Of a DNA stretch of 26,281 nt, positions 1 to 7,941 are shown piece after piece (the first letter of the stretch is position 1; each line of letters opens with the position of its first letter). Source of the DNA: an uncultured bacterium (GTDB lineage: Bacteria > Gemmatimonadota > Gemmatimonadetes > Longimicrobiales > RSA9); NCBI GenBank assembly GCA_937889645.1, contig CALBZE010000032.1:1-26281 (forward strand), read 5' to 3'. Both the position numbers and the translations under genes were made by a program. The notes beneath the pieces were generated by a model, which saw only the letters and a program-made list of their open reading frames with translations, was not told the origin of the DNA and ran no database searches.

Positions 1-121
1 TATACGGCACCGAATCGCACAACGAAAGCCGCCCGCCCGAGATGATCGTGCGATTCGGTGCCTATAGATGACCGAATCGATCAACCGTGCGCGAAACGGC
101 GATGGTTGTGCGTTTGGGGAC
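1..121. repeat. Hairpin repeat family 1, copies A and B
   Basis: Two consecutive hairpin units. Unit A: the 15-nt arm at 6-20 (GGCACCGAATCGCAC) is perfectly complementary to 48-62, and flanking TATA at 1-4 can pair with 63-66 across one bulged base. Unit B (about 71-121): arm 72-86 pairs imperfectly with 104-118, the CAACC/GGTTG part being perfect. Both share a left core ACCGAATCG..CAAC and a right core GTGCG.TT.GG. Three related units lie at 16931-17102. The array may continue upstream of the window. No coding potential is seen. Confidence 0.75.
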
Positions 122-501
122 TGCGGCGGCTAGCCGGAAGGGACCGCAGCCGGCGTTCGCGAGGCGGACGAGCAGCACGGCCAGGGCGCCGCCGACCCGG
201 GACCAACACTTCCTGCAGACAGAGCGCGATGGGTTGTGGCGGCAGGATGTAACGTAGTTCCGGAAGCGGAGTTGCGCCTGTCAATGGGGCAGCGCCCGTC
301 CCATCCGAACATGGAGATGCAATAGCGGATTGGGACGGATCCGGCGACGCTCGGCCGGCCGCATGCGGTCGGCGCCCAAGCGCGCGGCCCACCGCCCGAG
401 CCGCTCGCGGACGCCGCCGGCGCTCGGGGTGCGGACGAACGGCGCGGCTCGCGGGCGCCCGCGGCGACTGGAGTGGAGACGGAAGGCTCGCCGCCCAAGC
501 C
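122..501. other. Non-coding stretch between hairpin repeats and tandem repeats
   Basis: I see no credible gene here on either strand; the long reading frames are Arg/Gly/Pro-rich and repetitive. The only structure noted is an imperfect inverted repeat, CGTCCCATCCG (297-307) against CGGATTGGGACG (326-337), whose significance is unknown. Confidence 0.5.
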
Positions 502-600
502 CTGAGCCCCGAGCCCCGAGCCCTGAGCCCCGAGCCCCGAGCCCTGCCACCCGCCACCTGACACCCGCCACCTGACACCCCACCCCCCACCCCCACCCCC
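502..600. repeat. Tandem 7/21-nt and 14-nt repeats followed by C-tracts
   Basis: 502-543 is two exact copies of a 21-nt unit, each made of three 7-mers (CTGAGCC, CCGAGCC, CCGAGCC), plus a partial third copy (CTG). 548-575 is two exact copies of the 14-mer CACCCGCCACCTGA plus a partial copy. 578-600 is C4-A-C6-A-C5-A-C5, which on the minus strand is four G-runs separated by single T residues, a textbook G-quadruplex motif. The block ends about 11 nt before the likely mla promoter. Such arrays are prone to slippage and assembly error. Confidence 0.8.
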
Positions 601-611
601 GCCTTCCCACC

Positions 612-641
612 TAGACACCCTTCCCGCACGCGCGCTATCTT
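612..641 (+). promoter_or_regulatory. Sigma70-like promoter of the mla operon, probably giving a leaderless mRNA
   Basis: The -35 element is TAGACA at 612-617, the spacer is 18 nt, and the -10 element is TATCTT at 636-641. Only six bases (AAACCC) separate the -10 from the mlaE ATG at 648, so initiation at the usual distance falls on or next to the start codon. No Shine-Dalgarno sequence precedes the ATG, which fits a leaderless message. Inferred from spacing; no transcript data. Confidence 0.55.
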
Positions 642-647
642 AAACCC

Positions 648-1430
648 ATGAACGGGCTTTGGAGCGCGCCTCTCGCGTGGGTCGGACGTTCCGCGCTTGA
701 ACTGTCGGCGGGGTTCGGGCGGTTCGGGCGGTTCACGGCGAGCGCGGTCCGGGCCCTGTCCGACACCGGGACCTGGGGCCGCCAACTGATCGAGCAGATG
801 GCGCGCCTCGGGGTCGAATCCATCCCGATCGCGGTCTTCATCGCGGCCTTCACCGGCATCGTCCTGGCCCTCCAGGCGTCGTACACGTTCACGGGCGCGG
901 TTCCGCTCTACTTCGTCGGCGCGCTGGTCGCCAAGACCATGATCCTCGAGCTGGGTCCGGTGCTCACCGGGCTGGCGCTGGCGGGGCGAGTCGGCGCGAA
1001 CATCGCTTCCGAGATCGGGACGATGCGGGTGACGGAGCAGATCGACGCGCTGGAAACGCTGGCGTACGACCCGGTCGCCTACCTGGTCGTGCCGCGGGTG
1101 CTGGCGGGCGTCGTCATGTTCCCGATCGTGGTCGCGTTCGCGGACGCGGTAGGGATCGCGGCCGGCTGGATCACGTCGATCAACCTGCTCGACCTCTCGA
1201 CGCCGGAATTCGTGCGGGGCGTGCGGCTCTTCTTCGACACGTTCGACGTGCGTTATTCGCTGGTCAAGGCGACGTCGTTCGGGCTGGTCGTCACGCTGGT
1301 GGGGTGCTTCTCCGGGTTCGGCGCGGCGGGCGGCGCGGCGGCCGTGGGGCGCGCCACGACGCAGGCCGTGGTCCTGAGCAGCATGCTGATCCTGGTGCTC
1401 GACGCGTTCTGGGCGGCGGTGCTGCTGTGA
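648..1430 (+). CDS. mlaE: MlaE/YrbE-type phospholipid ABC transporter permease
   Basis: Integral membrane permease of an Mla/MCE-type importer that moves lipids between outer and inner membranes. The 260-residue length matches the family. The hallmark MlaE segment lies at residues 101-135: ELGPVLTGLALAGRVGA, then EIGTMRVTEQIDAL. It is flanked by several hydrophobic helices (about 58-78, 86-100, 150-175, 205-260). The ATG at 648 gives the usual short amphipathic N-terminus. The stop overlaps the GTG of the ATPase gene (GTGA), so the two are translationally coupled. mlaF and mlaD follow at once. No mlaB, mlaC or mlaA is in the window, which is common outside Proteobacteria. In E. coli Mla maintains outer-membrane lipid asymmetry; direction and substrate here are inferred. 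Confidence 0.93.
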   Translation: MNGLWSAPLAWVGRSALELSAGFGRFGRFTASAVRALSDTGTWGRQLIEQMARLGVESIPIAVFIAAFTGIVLALQASYTFTGAVPLYFVGALVAKTMILELGPVLTGLALAGRVGANIASEIGTMRVTEQIDALETLAYDPVAYLVVPRVLAGVVMFPIVVAFADAVGIAAGWITSINLLDLSTPEFVRGVRLFFDTFDVRYSLVKATSFGLVVTLVGCFSGFGAAGGAAAVGRATTQAVVLSSMLILVLDAFWAAVLL

Positions 1431-2176
1431 GCATCCGGATCTGGGAGGTCAGGAAGTCGTTCGGCGCGCGCGTCGTCCTGGACGGGGTCACGCTCGACGT
1501 CGATGCCGGTGAGACCGTCGCCATCATCGGGTTCTCCGGCTCGGGGAAGTCGGTCCTCCTCAAGACGATCGTGGGGCTGCTGAAGCCGGACTCCGGCGCC
1601 GTGTTCGTCGACGGGCAGGACGTCGGCGCGCTCCGGCGCGAAGAGCTGTACGCGCTCCGCCGGCAGGTCGGGTACGTCTTCCAGTTCGCCGCACTCTTCG
1701 ACTCGATGACGGTCGAGGAGAACGTGGCGATGGGGTTGCGCCGCGTGCCGGGGATGACGGAGGCGCAGATCCGCGAGCGGGTCGAGGAATCGCTGCGGCT
1801 GGTCGAGCTCGAGGGGTACGGCGCACGGCTGCCGGGGCAGCTCTCGGGCGGGCAGCGCAAGCGGGTCGGGCTGGCGCGAGCGATCGCGACGCGGCCGCGG
1901 TACGTGCTCTACGACGAGCCGACGACGGGGCTCGACCCGGTGACGACGGCGGTGATCGATCGCCTGATCCTGAAGCTGGACCGCGAGCTCGGGGTGACGA
2001 GCCTGGTCGTGACGCACAACATGGAGAGCGCGCTCCGGATCGCGGACCGGATCGCGTTCCTGCACGACGGGAGGGTCCGGTTCACGGGCACGCCGGATGA
2101 AGTGCGGAGCTCCGAGGACCCGATCGTGCGGGCGTTCATCGAAGGGCGCCCCGAGCTCGCCCAGGAGGTCGTGTGA
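1427..2176 (+). CDS. mlaF: MlaF-type lipid ABC transporter ATP-binding protein
   Basis: ATPase that powers the MlaE permease from the cytoplasmic face. Taking the GTG at 1427, which overlaps the mlaE stop, gives 249 residues, the normal MlaF length; in-frame starts further upstream would only add mlaE-overlapping out-of-family sequence. All ABC motifs are intact: Walker A GFSGSGKS at 35-42, Q-loop Gln86, signature LSGGQRKR at 139-146, Walker B YVLYDE at 159-164 followed by the D-loop PTTGLDP, and the H-loop His197 in VVTHNM. GFSGSGKS and the QFAALFDSMTV segment are typical of the MlaF subfamily. The stop overlaps the GTG of mlaD. Confidence 0.93.
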   Translation: MSIRIWEVRKSFGARVVLDGVTLDVDAGETVAIIGFSGSGKSVLLKTIVGLLKPDSGAVFVDGQDVGALRREELYALRRQVGYVFQFAALFDSMTVEENVAMGLRRVPGMTEAQIRERVEESLRLVELEGYGARLPGQLSGGQRKRVGLARAIATRPRYVLYDEPTTGLDPVTTAVIDRLILKLDRELGVTSLVVTHNMESALRIADRIAFLHDGRVRFTGTPDEVRSSEDPIVRAFIEGRPELAQEVV

Positions 2177-3162
2177 AGAAGCGAACGGACGTGGTCGTCG
2201 GCGCGGCGATCCTGGCCGGGATCGTCGTGATCGTCGTCGGCACGCTCTGGCTGAAGGGCTCGGGCTTCGGCCGGGAGGAGATCGAGCTCGAGGCGCGGTT
2301 CCGCGAGGTCGGCCAGTTGCTGGTTGGCAACACGGTCAAGCTGCGCGGCGTGCCGATCGGCCGGGTCGAGGAGATCTCGTTCGAGCGCGGCGGCGACGGC
2401 GTCCTGGTGAAGATGCGTATCGACCGCGACGCGCCGCTTCCGGAGGATCCGGTCGTGATCCTGTCGCCCGAGTCGCTCTTCGGCGATTGGCAGGCCGAGA
2501 TCCATCCGCGGGCGCAGTTCCCGAGGTACGCGTTCGCCGAATCGGCCGAGCCGGGCGTCCTGCCGGGGTACTCGCTGCCCGACATCTCGCGCCTCACGGC
2601 GGTCGCGGACGAGATCGCGGGCAACCTTGCCGTGCTGACCGACCGGGTCGAGACCGCGTTCACGGAACAGACGGCGGAGAACATTCGCCAGGCGATCGAG
2701 AACATCCAGATCGTGAGCGAGCGGCTGACCGGTCTCGTGGCCACGCAGCAGGAGGCGGTCGAGGAGGTCGCGCGGAGGCTCAACGAAACGACGGCGACGT
2801 TGAGCGAAGCCGCGTTCGCGGTGCGGCGCACGATGGAGCAGGTCGACTCCGCGGTTGCGAATGGCGAGATCGCGGCGATCGTGGGGAACGTGGCCAGCGC
2901 GTCAGCGAAGTTCGATTCGCTGAGCATGGAGCTGCTGCGCGCGAGCGCGGAGTTCCGCGCGATCGCGTTCCGTGCGGACAGCGCGATGCAGGCGATGGGC
3001 GCGATCGCGGCGCGGCTGCAGGCGGGCGAGGGGAGTCTGGGGCTGCTGTTGCAGGATTCGACGCTGTACGCGGACCTGCTCCGCACGAACGCGATCCTGC
3101 AGGCGCTCCTCAAGGACATCCAGGAGAATCCGCGGAAGTACATCAAACTGGAGATCTTCTAG
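2173..3162 (+). CDS. mlaD: MlaD/MCE-domain lipid-binding protein
   Basis: Substrate-binding MCE subunit, anchored in the inner membrane and exposed to the periplasm. One transmembrane segment (about 7-27) is followed by the MCE domain (about 37-115), with the diagnostic VGNTVKLRGVPIGRVEEI at 51-68. Residues about 140-320 are predicted helical with many small-residue heptads, longer than the E. coli MlaD tail (E. coli MlaD is about 183 aa; this is 329). It therefore resembles the long-tailed MCE proteins in which the C-terminal helices form a needle-like channel. The GTG at 2173 overlaps the mlaF stop (GTGA). The likely partners are the two preceding genes. Confidence 0.9.
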   Translation: MKKRTDVVVGAAILAGIVVIVVGTLWLKGSGFGREEIELEARFREVGQLLVGNTVKLRGVPIGRVEEISFERGGDGVLVKMRIDRDAPLPEDPVVILSPESLFGDWQAEIHPRAQFPRYAFAESAEPGVLPGYSLPDISRLTAVADEIAGNLAVLTDRVETAFTEQTAENIRQAIENIQIVSERLTGLVATQQEAVEEVARRLNETTATLSEAAFAVRRTMEQVDSAVANGEIAAIVGNVASASAKFDSLSMELLRASAEFRAIAFRADSAMQAMGAIAARLQAGEGSLGLLLQDSTLYADLLRTNAILQALLKDIQENPRKYIKLEIF

Positions 3163-3240
3163 GGCGGCGTCCGACGGCCTCGAGCCGCGCGCGTCGGCCT
3201 CGGGGCACGCACGGGACGGAAAATTGCAGGGATCGCGCGT

Positions 3241-4479
3241 GTGGCGAAGCTGGTACTGAAGTTCGGCGGCACGTCGGTGGGGACGCCGGAGCGGATCGAG
3301 GCGGTCGCGAGGCGGGTCGTGCGGGAGCGCCGCGCGGGACACGACATCGTCGTCGTGGTCTCGGCGATGGGGGACACGACCGACGAGCTCATGGAGCTGG
3401 CCCGCAAGGTGTCGCCGGATCCACGTCGCCGCCACCCGCGCGAGCTGGACATGCTGCTCACGGCGGGCGAGCGGATTGCGATGGCGCTGCTCGCGATGGC
3501 GATCCGTGAGGCGGGCGCGGAGGCGATCAGCTTCACGGGGTCGCAGGCGGCGATCCTGACGGATGCGACGCACACGGGCGCGCGGATCCTGGAGGTGCGG
3601 GCGACGCGGGTGCGTGAAGCGCTGGAGGCGGGCCGGATCGTGATCGTCGCCGGGTTCCAGGGCGTGAGCCCGAACCGTGAGGTGACGACGCTCGGGCGCG
3701 GCGGCTCGGACACGACGGCCGTGGCGCTGGCCGCGGCGCTGGGCGCCGACCGCTGCGACATCTACACGGACGTGGACGGTGTCTACACGGCCGACCCGCG
3801 CCGCGTATCGACGGCGCGTCGCCTCGACCGGGTCGATTACGAGGAGATCCTGGAGCTGGCCTGCTCGGGCGCCCAGGTGATGCATCCGCGCGCGGTCGAG
3901 ATCGGCGCGCGGTACGGGGTGCCGATCCGAGTGCTGTCGTCGTTTCGGGAAGATGGCGATGGCGGCACCTTCATCACGCGGAAGGAGCGGCGATTGGAAG
4001 AACTCGTCTTGACCGGCCTGGCCTCCCAGAAGGGTTTCGCCCGGCTGGTGCTCCGGGGGTTGCCGGATGGGATGCGTTCGACGTCGGCGGTGCTGAGCCG
4101 CTTGGCGAACGCCGGCGTCAGCGTGGACATGGTCGCGCAGTCGGACCGCCCGGACGGCCGGCGGCAGCTGCAGCTCTCGGTCAAGGAGGACGTGCTCGCC
4201 GAGGCGCGTGAGCTGTGCACGGCGATGATCGCGGAGCTCGGCGGCGAGGGGCTGGACGTGCAGGACCGGCTCGCGCGCGTGGCGCTGGTCGGGACCGGGA
4301 TGCACGGCCGCCCGGGCGTGTACGCCCGAGCGTTCGAGGCGCTGCTCGGCGAGGGGATCGAGGTGCACGGGCTGTCGACGTCGGCGATCTCGATCGCGCT
4401 GCTGATCGACGCCGAACACGAGGATCGCGCGGTGCGCGCGCTGCACGAGGCGTTCGGCCTCGGGGAGGCGAAGAGTTGA
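3241..4479 (+). CDS. lysC: Aspartate kinase
   Basis: Phosphorylates aspartate to aspartyl-4-phosphate, the first step toward lysine (and diaminopimelate), threonine and methionine. The 412 residues match the single-function class with C-terminal ACT domains. The kinase domain begins with KFGGTSVGTPERI (7-19), has the GRGGSDTTAVALA motif in the middle and VDGVYTADPR downstream. Two ACT domains follow (about 266-340 and 345-412; the second contains GTGMHGRPGVYARAFEAL), suggesting feedback control by an end-product amino acid. The GTG start lies 78 nt after mlaD. Its stop overlaps the TTG start of asd, so the first two enzymes of the pathway are coupled. The minimal NAGVSVDMV segment is typical of ACT effector-binding loops. 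Confidence 0.95.
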   Translation: MAKLVLKFGGTSVGTPERIEAVARRVVRERRAGHDIVVVVSAMGDTTDELMELARKVSPDPRRRHPRELDMLLTAGERIAMALLAMAIREAGAEAISFTGSQAAILTDATHTGARILEVRATRVREALEAGRIVIVAGFQGVSPNREVTTLGRGGSDTTAVALAAALGADRCDIYTDVDGVYTADPRRVSTARRLDRVDYEEILELACSGAQVMHPRAVEIGARYGVPIRVLSSFREDGDGGTFITRKERRLEELVLTGLASQKGFARLVLRGLPDGMRSTSAVLSRLANAGVSVDMVAQSDRPDGRRQLQLSVKEDVLAEARELCTAMIAELGGEGLDVQDRLARVALVGTGMHGRPGVYARAFEALLGEGIEVHGLSTSAISIALLIDAEHEDRAVRALHEAFGLGEAKS

Positions 4480-5453
4480 GGGTCGCGATCCTGGGCGCAA
4501 CGGGCGCCGTCGGGCGGACGATGCTGCGGGTGCTCGAGGAGCGGGCGCTGCCGATCGACGAGATCGTGCCGCTCGCCTCGGAGCGCTCGGCCGGGACGAA
4601 GGTGGAATGGCGCGGCCGCGAATGGACGGTGCGCGCGCCTGCGCCTGGCGCGTTCCGCGGGTGCGACGTCGCCCTCTTCTCGGCCGGCGCCTCGCGGAGC
4701 CGAGAGTGGGCGCCGCGTGCGGCGGAGGAGGGCGCCGTCGTCGTCGACAATTCGTCGGCCTGGCGGATGCATCCCGAGGTGCCGCTCGTCGTGCCGGAGA
4801 TCAACGCCCGACGAATCGCGGACCGGCCGCTCGGGATCATCGCGAACCCGAACTGCGTGACGATCCAGCTCGTGCTCGCGCTCGAGGCGATCCGTCGGGT
4901 GGCCGGGCTCGCACGCGTGGTGGTGAGCACGTACCAGTCGGTGTCGGGCGCGGGTCAGAAAGGGATCGCGGCGCTCGAGGCGGAGCTCGCGGGCGGGGCC
5001 GCGGATTCGTCGCCATTCGGGGCGGCGATCGCGGGGAACGTAATCCCGTCGATCGGCCCGCGCGACGAGGAGGGGTGGAACGAGGAGGAGGAGAAGATCC
5101 GGCAGGAGAGCCGGAAGATCCTCGAGGAGCCGGAGTTGCCGGTCGCTGCGACGTGCGTGCGGGTCCCGGTCCGCGTCGGCCATGCCGTCGCGGCGACGGT
5201 GGAGACTCGCCGGCCGGCAGGGCGGGACGAGGTCGAGCGCGCGCTCGCTGCGATGCCGGGGCTCCGGCTCGCGGACATGGGGCGCGACCCGCTGCCGTGC
5301 GACGCGGCGGGCGCGGACTGCGTCTACGTGGGGCGCGTCCGTCTCGACCGGGACCTGCCGAACGTGATACATCTGTGGATCGTCGCGGACAACCTGCGAA
5401 AGGGCGCCGCGACGAATGCGGTTCAGATCGTCGAGCAACTGATTCGTGGCTAG
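4476..5453 (+). CDS. asd: Aspartate-semialdehyde dehydrogenase
   Basis: NADPH-dependent reduction of aspartyl phosphate to aspartate semialdehyde, directly after aspartate kinase. I place the start at TTG 4476, overlapping the lysC stop (TTGA), with a GGAGG about 8 nt upstream; the protein then begins LRVAILGATGAVG, exactly where the family begins, and is 325 residues. The Rossmann motif GATGAVG lies at 7-13. The catalytic cysteine is Cys127 in NPNCVT, and the substrate-binding Arg229 and general-base His236 lie in RVPVRVGH. SSAWRM (93-98) is the conserved phosphate-binding stretch. In-frame sequence upstream of the TTG is an overlap with lysC. The gene overlaps the next by 8 nt. Confidence 0.94.
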   Translation: MRVAILGATGAVGRTMLRVLEERALPIDEIVPLASERSAGTKVEWRGREWTVRAPAPGAFRGCDVALFSAGASRSREWAPRAAEEGAVVVDNSSAWRMHPEVPLVVPEINARRIADRPLGIIANPNCVTIQLVLALEAIRRVAGLARVVVSTYQSVSGAGQKGIAALEAELAGGAADSSPFGAAIAGNVIPSIGPRDEEGWNEEEEKIRQESRKILEEPELPVAATCVRVPVRVGHAVAATVETRRPAGRDEVERALAAMPGLRLADMGRDPLPCDAAGADCVYVGRVRLDRDLPNVIHLWIVADNLRKGAATNAVQIVEQLIRG

Positions 5454-5952
5454 ACGGGGACGAGGCAGGGAACGCGCTGGAGGGAACGGCCGCCGGAGCG
5501 GCGGGCGCACGCGCGCGCGCGTCGAGACGAGCGCGGGCGGCGTGGTGTTCCGTCGCAGCGAGGATGGAGTCGTTTTCCTGCTGATCCGTGACCCGTACGA
5601 GAACTGGGGGCTCCCGAAGGGACACGTGGAGGGGGAGGAGACGCCCGAGCAGGCGGCGTTGCGCGAGATCAAGGAGGAGACCGGGCTGGACGAGCTGCGC
5701 GCGGAGTGCGAGCTGCCGACGATCGATTGGTACTTCCGCAACCGCGGTCGACTCATCCACAAGTACTGCCACTTCTACCTCGTCGAATCGGTCGCGGGCG
5801 AGCCGCGGCCGCAGCTCGAAGAAGGGATCACGGAATGCGTCTGGCTCCCGCCGGACGAGGCGATCCGCATGATCACGTACGAGAACGCGCGCGAGGTCCT
5901 GCGCGCGGCGGCGCGCGCGGTGCCGGTCGTCACGTCGGATACCGCCGGGTGA
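5446..5952 (+). CDS. Nudix hydrolase
   Basis: Hydrolase of nucleoside diphosphates linked to another moiety. A complete Nudix box spans residues 59-81 (G at 59, E65, REIKEETGL at 73-81), embedded in the usual beta context (GGVVFRR at 31-37; WGLPKGH just before the box). The N-terminal 26 residues are Arg/Gly-rich and probably disordered or extraneous; the GTG at 5446 overlaps the asd stop by 8 nt and there is no better start. The substrate cannot be told from sequence; WGLPKGH with the YENARE tail resembles diadenosine-polyphosphate or Ap4A-type and ADP-ribose-type members. A second Nudix gene at 22986 is a different subtype. Confidence 0.88.
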   Translation: MARRGRGRERAGGNGRRSGGRTRARVETSAGGVVFRRSEDGVVFLLIRDPYENWGLPKGHVEGEETPEQAALREIKEETGLDELRAECELPTIDWYFRNRGRLIHKYCHFYLVESVAGEPRPQLEEGITECVWLPPDEAIRMITYENAREVLRAAARAVPVVTSDTAG

Positions 5953-6003
5953 CGCGGGGCGCGCCGACGGACCGCCGTCGGATGCGGTGATCGGAGGAGA
6001 GCG

Positions 6004-7314
6004 ATGCTGCGATCGGAACGTGGGGTCGATTGGCGCTGGGCGTACGCGGCCGCGGTGCTGATGGTGCTGGGCGTGTTTCTGTTCAGCGTGCGGGTCGTGC
6101 TCACGCCCATCGTGTTGCTCTTCCTGTTGATGCTCCTCCTTTCGCCGTTCTCCGGCGATCGCCGTCACACCAGGATCGTGATCGGCGTCTGGGCGCTGGC
6201 GCTGCTCTGGCTGCTGGAGACGGTCGGCTCGCTCCTCGCGCCGTTCGTGCTCGCTCTGGCCCTCGCCTACATCTTCGACCCGCTGGTCGACGCGATCGAG
6301 CGGTGGCGCGTGCCGCGCGGCCTCGCGGTCATGATCCTGGGGCTCCCGGCGTTCGGGCTGATCGCGCTCGGCTTGATCCTCGGCCTGCCGGCGCTGGCCG
6401 ACCAGGTCGAGGCCCTGATCGGGCGTGCGCCCGATGCGCTGAGGCGGCTCGAGGCGTGGGCACGCGACGCCCGGGGGTGGGTCCTCGGCATCGACCTGCC
6501 GTTCGTCCGCGAAGAAGAACTCCTCGCGCCGCTGCGCAATCTGCAGGCGGATCAGGTCATTGCGTTCCTGCAGCAGCGGCAGGAGGCGATCGCGCGGCAG
6601 GGGTGGGCCGCCGTGCTCGGGATCGGCCGCGGGATCGGCGCGCTCTTCGCCATCTTCGGCTACGTGGTGCTGACGCCGATCCTGACGTTCTACCTGCTGC
6701 GCGATTACGACCGGATCTCCCGCTGGGTCGCCGACCTGGTCCCGCACCCGAAGCGCGACCAATGGCTGGGCTTCATGAGGGAGTACGACCGCCTGCTCGC
6801 ACGATACCTGCGCGGGCAGCTCACGGCCGCCGCCACGGTCGGGATCCTGACGGGTTTGGGCTTCTGGATCGTCGGGCTGCCGTACGGCGGTCTGGTCGGC
6901 GCGGTCGCCGGCGTGTTCAACCTGGTGCCGTACCTCGGCCTCGCGGTCAGCCTGGTGCCGGCCATCCTGATCGCGCTGCTGAGCGGGAGCATCCTGGCAT
7001 CCCTGGTGAAGGTCGCCATCGTGTTCGCCGTGGTGCAGGTCATCGACTCGATGGTGCTCGGCCCGCGGATCGTCGGCGGGTCGGTCGGGCTCCACCCCGT
7101 CTGGGTGATCCTCGCCCTGGCGGTCGGCGGGTTCTTCCTCGGCTTCGTCGGGATGCTGCTCGCCGTGCCGGCGGCGGTGCTGGTGAAGCTGCTGGGTCAG
7201 CGGGCGTTCGAGCGGTACCGCGCGTCGGCGGCGTATCTGGGCGAAGCGTCGACGGGAGCCGAGTCGGCGGCCGTGAGCCCGGCCGCGCGGGCCACGGAAG
7301 TGCAACCGGTGTGA
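6004..7314 (+). CDS. AI-2E family transporter (PF01594-type permease)
   Basis: Multi-pass membrane protein of the AI-2E/UPF0118 family. There are about eight hydrophobic segments: three or four in the first 135 residues, a soluble periplasmic-type region around 135-200 (LADQVEALIG..., FLQQRQEAI), and the C-terminal block with the family-typical YLRGQLTAAATVGILTGLG and FNLVPYLG followed by the VGGSVGLHPVWVILAL region. The 436 residues are slightly longer than usual because of a short Ala-rich tail. A clear ribosome-binding site, GGAGGA at 5993-5998, precedes the ATG. Family members have been linked to AI-2 export and to Na+/H+ antiport; no specific substrate is supported here. Confidence 0.9.
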   Translation: MLRSERGVDWRWAYAAAVLMVLGVFLFSVRVVLTPIVLLFLLMLLLSPFSGDRRHTRIVIGVWALALLWLLETVGSLLAPFVLALALAYIFDPLVDAIERWRVPRGLAVMILGLPAFGLIALGLILGLPALADQVEALIGRAPDALRRLEAWARDARGWVLGIDLPFVREEELLAPLRNLQADQVIAFLQQRQEAIARQGWAAVLGIGRGIGALFAIFGYVVLTPILTFYLLRDYDRISRWVADLVPHPKRDQWLGFMREYDRLLARYLRGQLTAAATVGILTGLGFWIVGLPYGGLVGAVAGVFNLVPYLGLAVSLVPAILIALLSGSILASLVKVAIVFAVVQVIDSMVLGPRIVGGSVGLHPVWVILALAVGGFFLGFVGMLLAVPAAVLVKLLGQRAFERYRASAAYLGEASTGAESAAVSPAARATEVQPV

Positions 7315-7318
7315 GGGT

Positions 7319-7870
7319 GTGAGATCGACGAGCGCGGGGCGCGGCGAGCGCCTTCTCTCCTGGCCGAACGCCATCTCGTTGCTGAGGTTCCCGTTGGCCG
7401 CGCTGTTCGTTCTGGCCGACTCCGTCACCGTGCGGAGCGGGATCGCGCTCGTCGCGGGGATCAGCGACGGGATCGACGGCTGGCTCGCCCGTCGCACGGG
7501 CGCTCGGACCCGGATCGGCGAGCTGCTGGACCCGATCGCCGACAAGACGTTCGTCTTCGCGGCGCTCTTCGGCTTCGTGCGAACGGGCGAGCTCCAGGTG
7601 TGGCAGCTTCTCGTGCTCCTGGCCCGCGACATCTACGTCTCCATCGCGTTCTTCCTCGCGCTTGCCATAGGCATGCCGCTCCGATTCCAGTCGCGTCAGA
7701 GCGGGAAGGTGGTGACGACGCTCCAGATCGTGGCGATCCTCGTCCTCCTGCTGTTCCCGGGCTGGGCGCCGGTCCTGGTCGGCGTGGTCGGAGCGGCCGC
7801 GGTCGTCGCCATTGTCGACTACACGTACGCGGGGATCCGGAGCTTGCGGGGCGGGGAACCGGCACCATAG
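7319..7870 (+). CDS. CDP-alcohol phosphatidyltransferase
   Basis: Membrane enzyme that transfers a phosphatidyl group from a CDP-linked lipid to an alcohol. The complete catalytic motif D-G-x2-A-R-x8-G-x3-D-x3-D is present: Asp53, Gly54, Ala57-Arg58, Gly67, Asp71 and Asp75. Several hydrophobic helices follow. At 183 residues it is the size of PgsA (phosphatidylglycerophosphate synthase) or bacterial Cls-like relatives, and the N-terminal WPNAISLLRFPLA matches the usual PNxLTxxR start. GTG 7319 lies 4 nt after the AI-2E permease stop, so the two are probably co-transcribed. The acceptor alcohol is not determined; glycerol-3-phosphate is most likely. Confidence 0.85.
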   Translation: MRSTSAGRGERLLSWPNAISLLRFPLAALFVLADSVTVRSGIALVAGISDGIDGWLARRTGARTRIGELLDPIADKTFVFAALFGFVRTGELQVWQLLVLLARDIYVSIAFFLALAIGMPLRFQSRQSGKVVTTLQIVAILVLLLFPGWAPVLVGVVGAAAVVAIVDYTYAGIRSLRGGEPAP

Positions 7871-7941
7871 CTTGCCGCGCCGGGTACTCCGCGTATGTGA
7901 CGCGGCCGACGAAGGCCACCATCGCAATCGGACGAGACGAC

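Noticed and set aside
1..121. Hairpin units resembling a CRISPR array
   Set aside because: Units are few, differ in both arms, have 5-8 nt rather than 25-40 nt separators, and no cas genes are present. The variable inner part lies between complementary arms, not between identical repeats.
81..785. Minus-strand frames at the start of the window
   Set aside because: Composed of simple repeats and Gly/Arg/Pro; they read through the tandem-repeat block and the mla promoter.
648..3162. Virulence-type mce operon
   Set aside because: One permease, one ATPase and one MCE protein is the common housekeeping Mla layout, not the multi-mce actinobacterial cluster.
2902..7927. Very long minus-strand open frames opposite lysC, asd, Nudix, AI-2E and CDP-alcohol genes
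   Set aside because: They are Arg/Pro/Asp-rich products of the high-GC third codon positions, without recognisable domains, and fully overlap well supported plus-strand genes.
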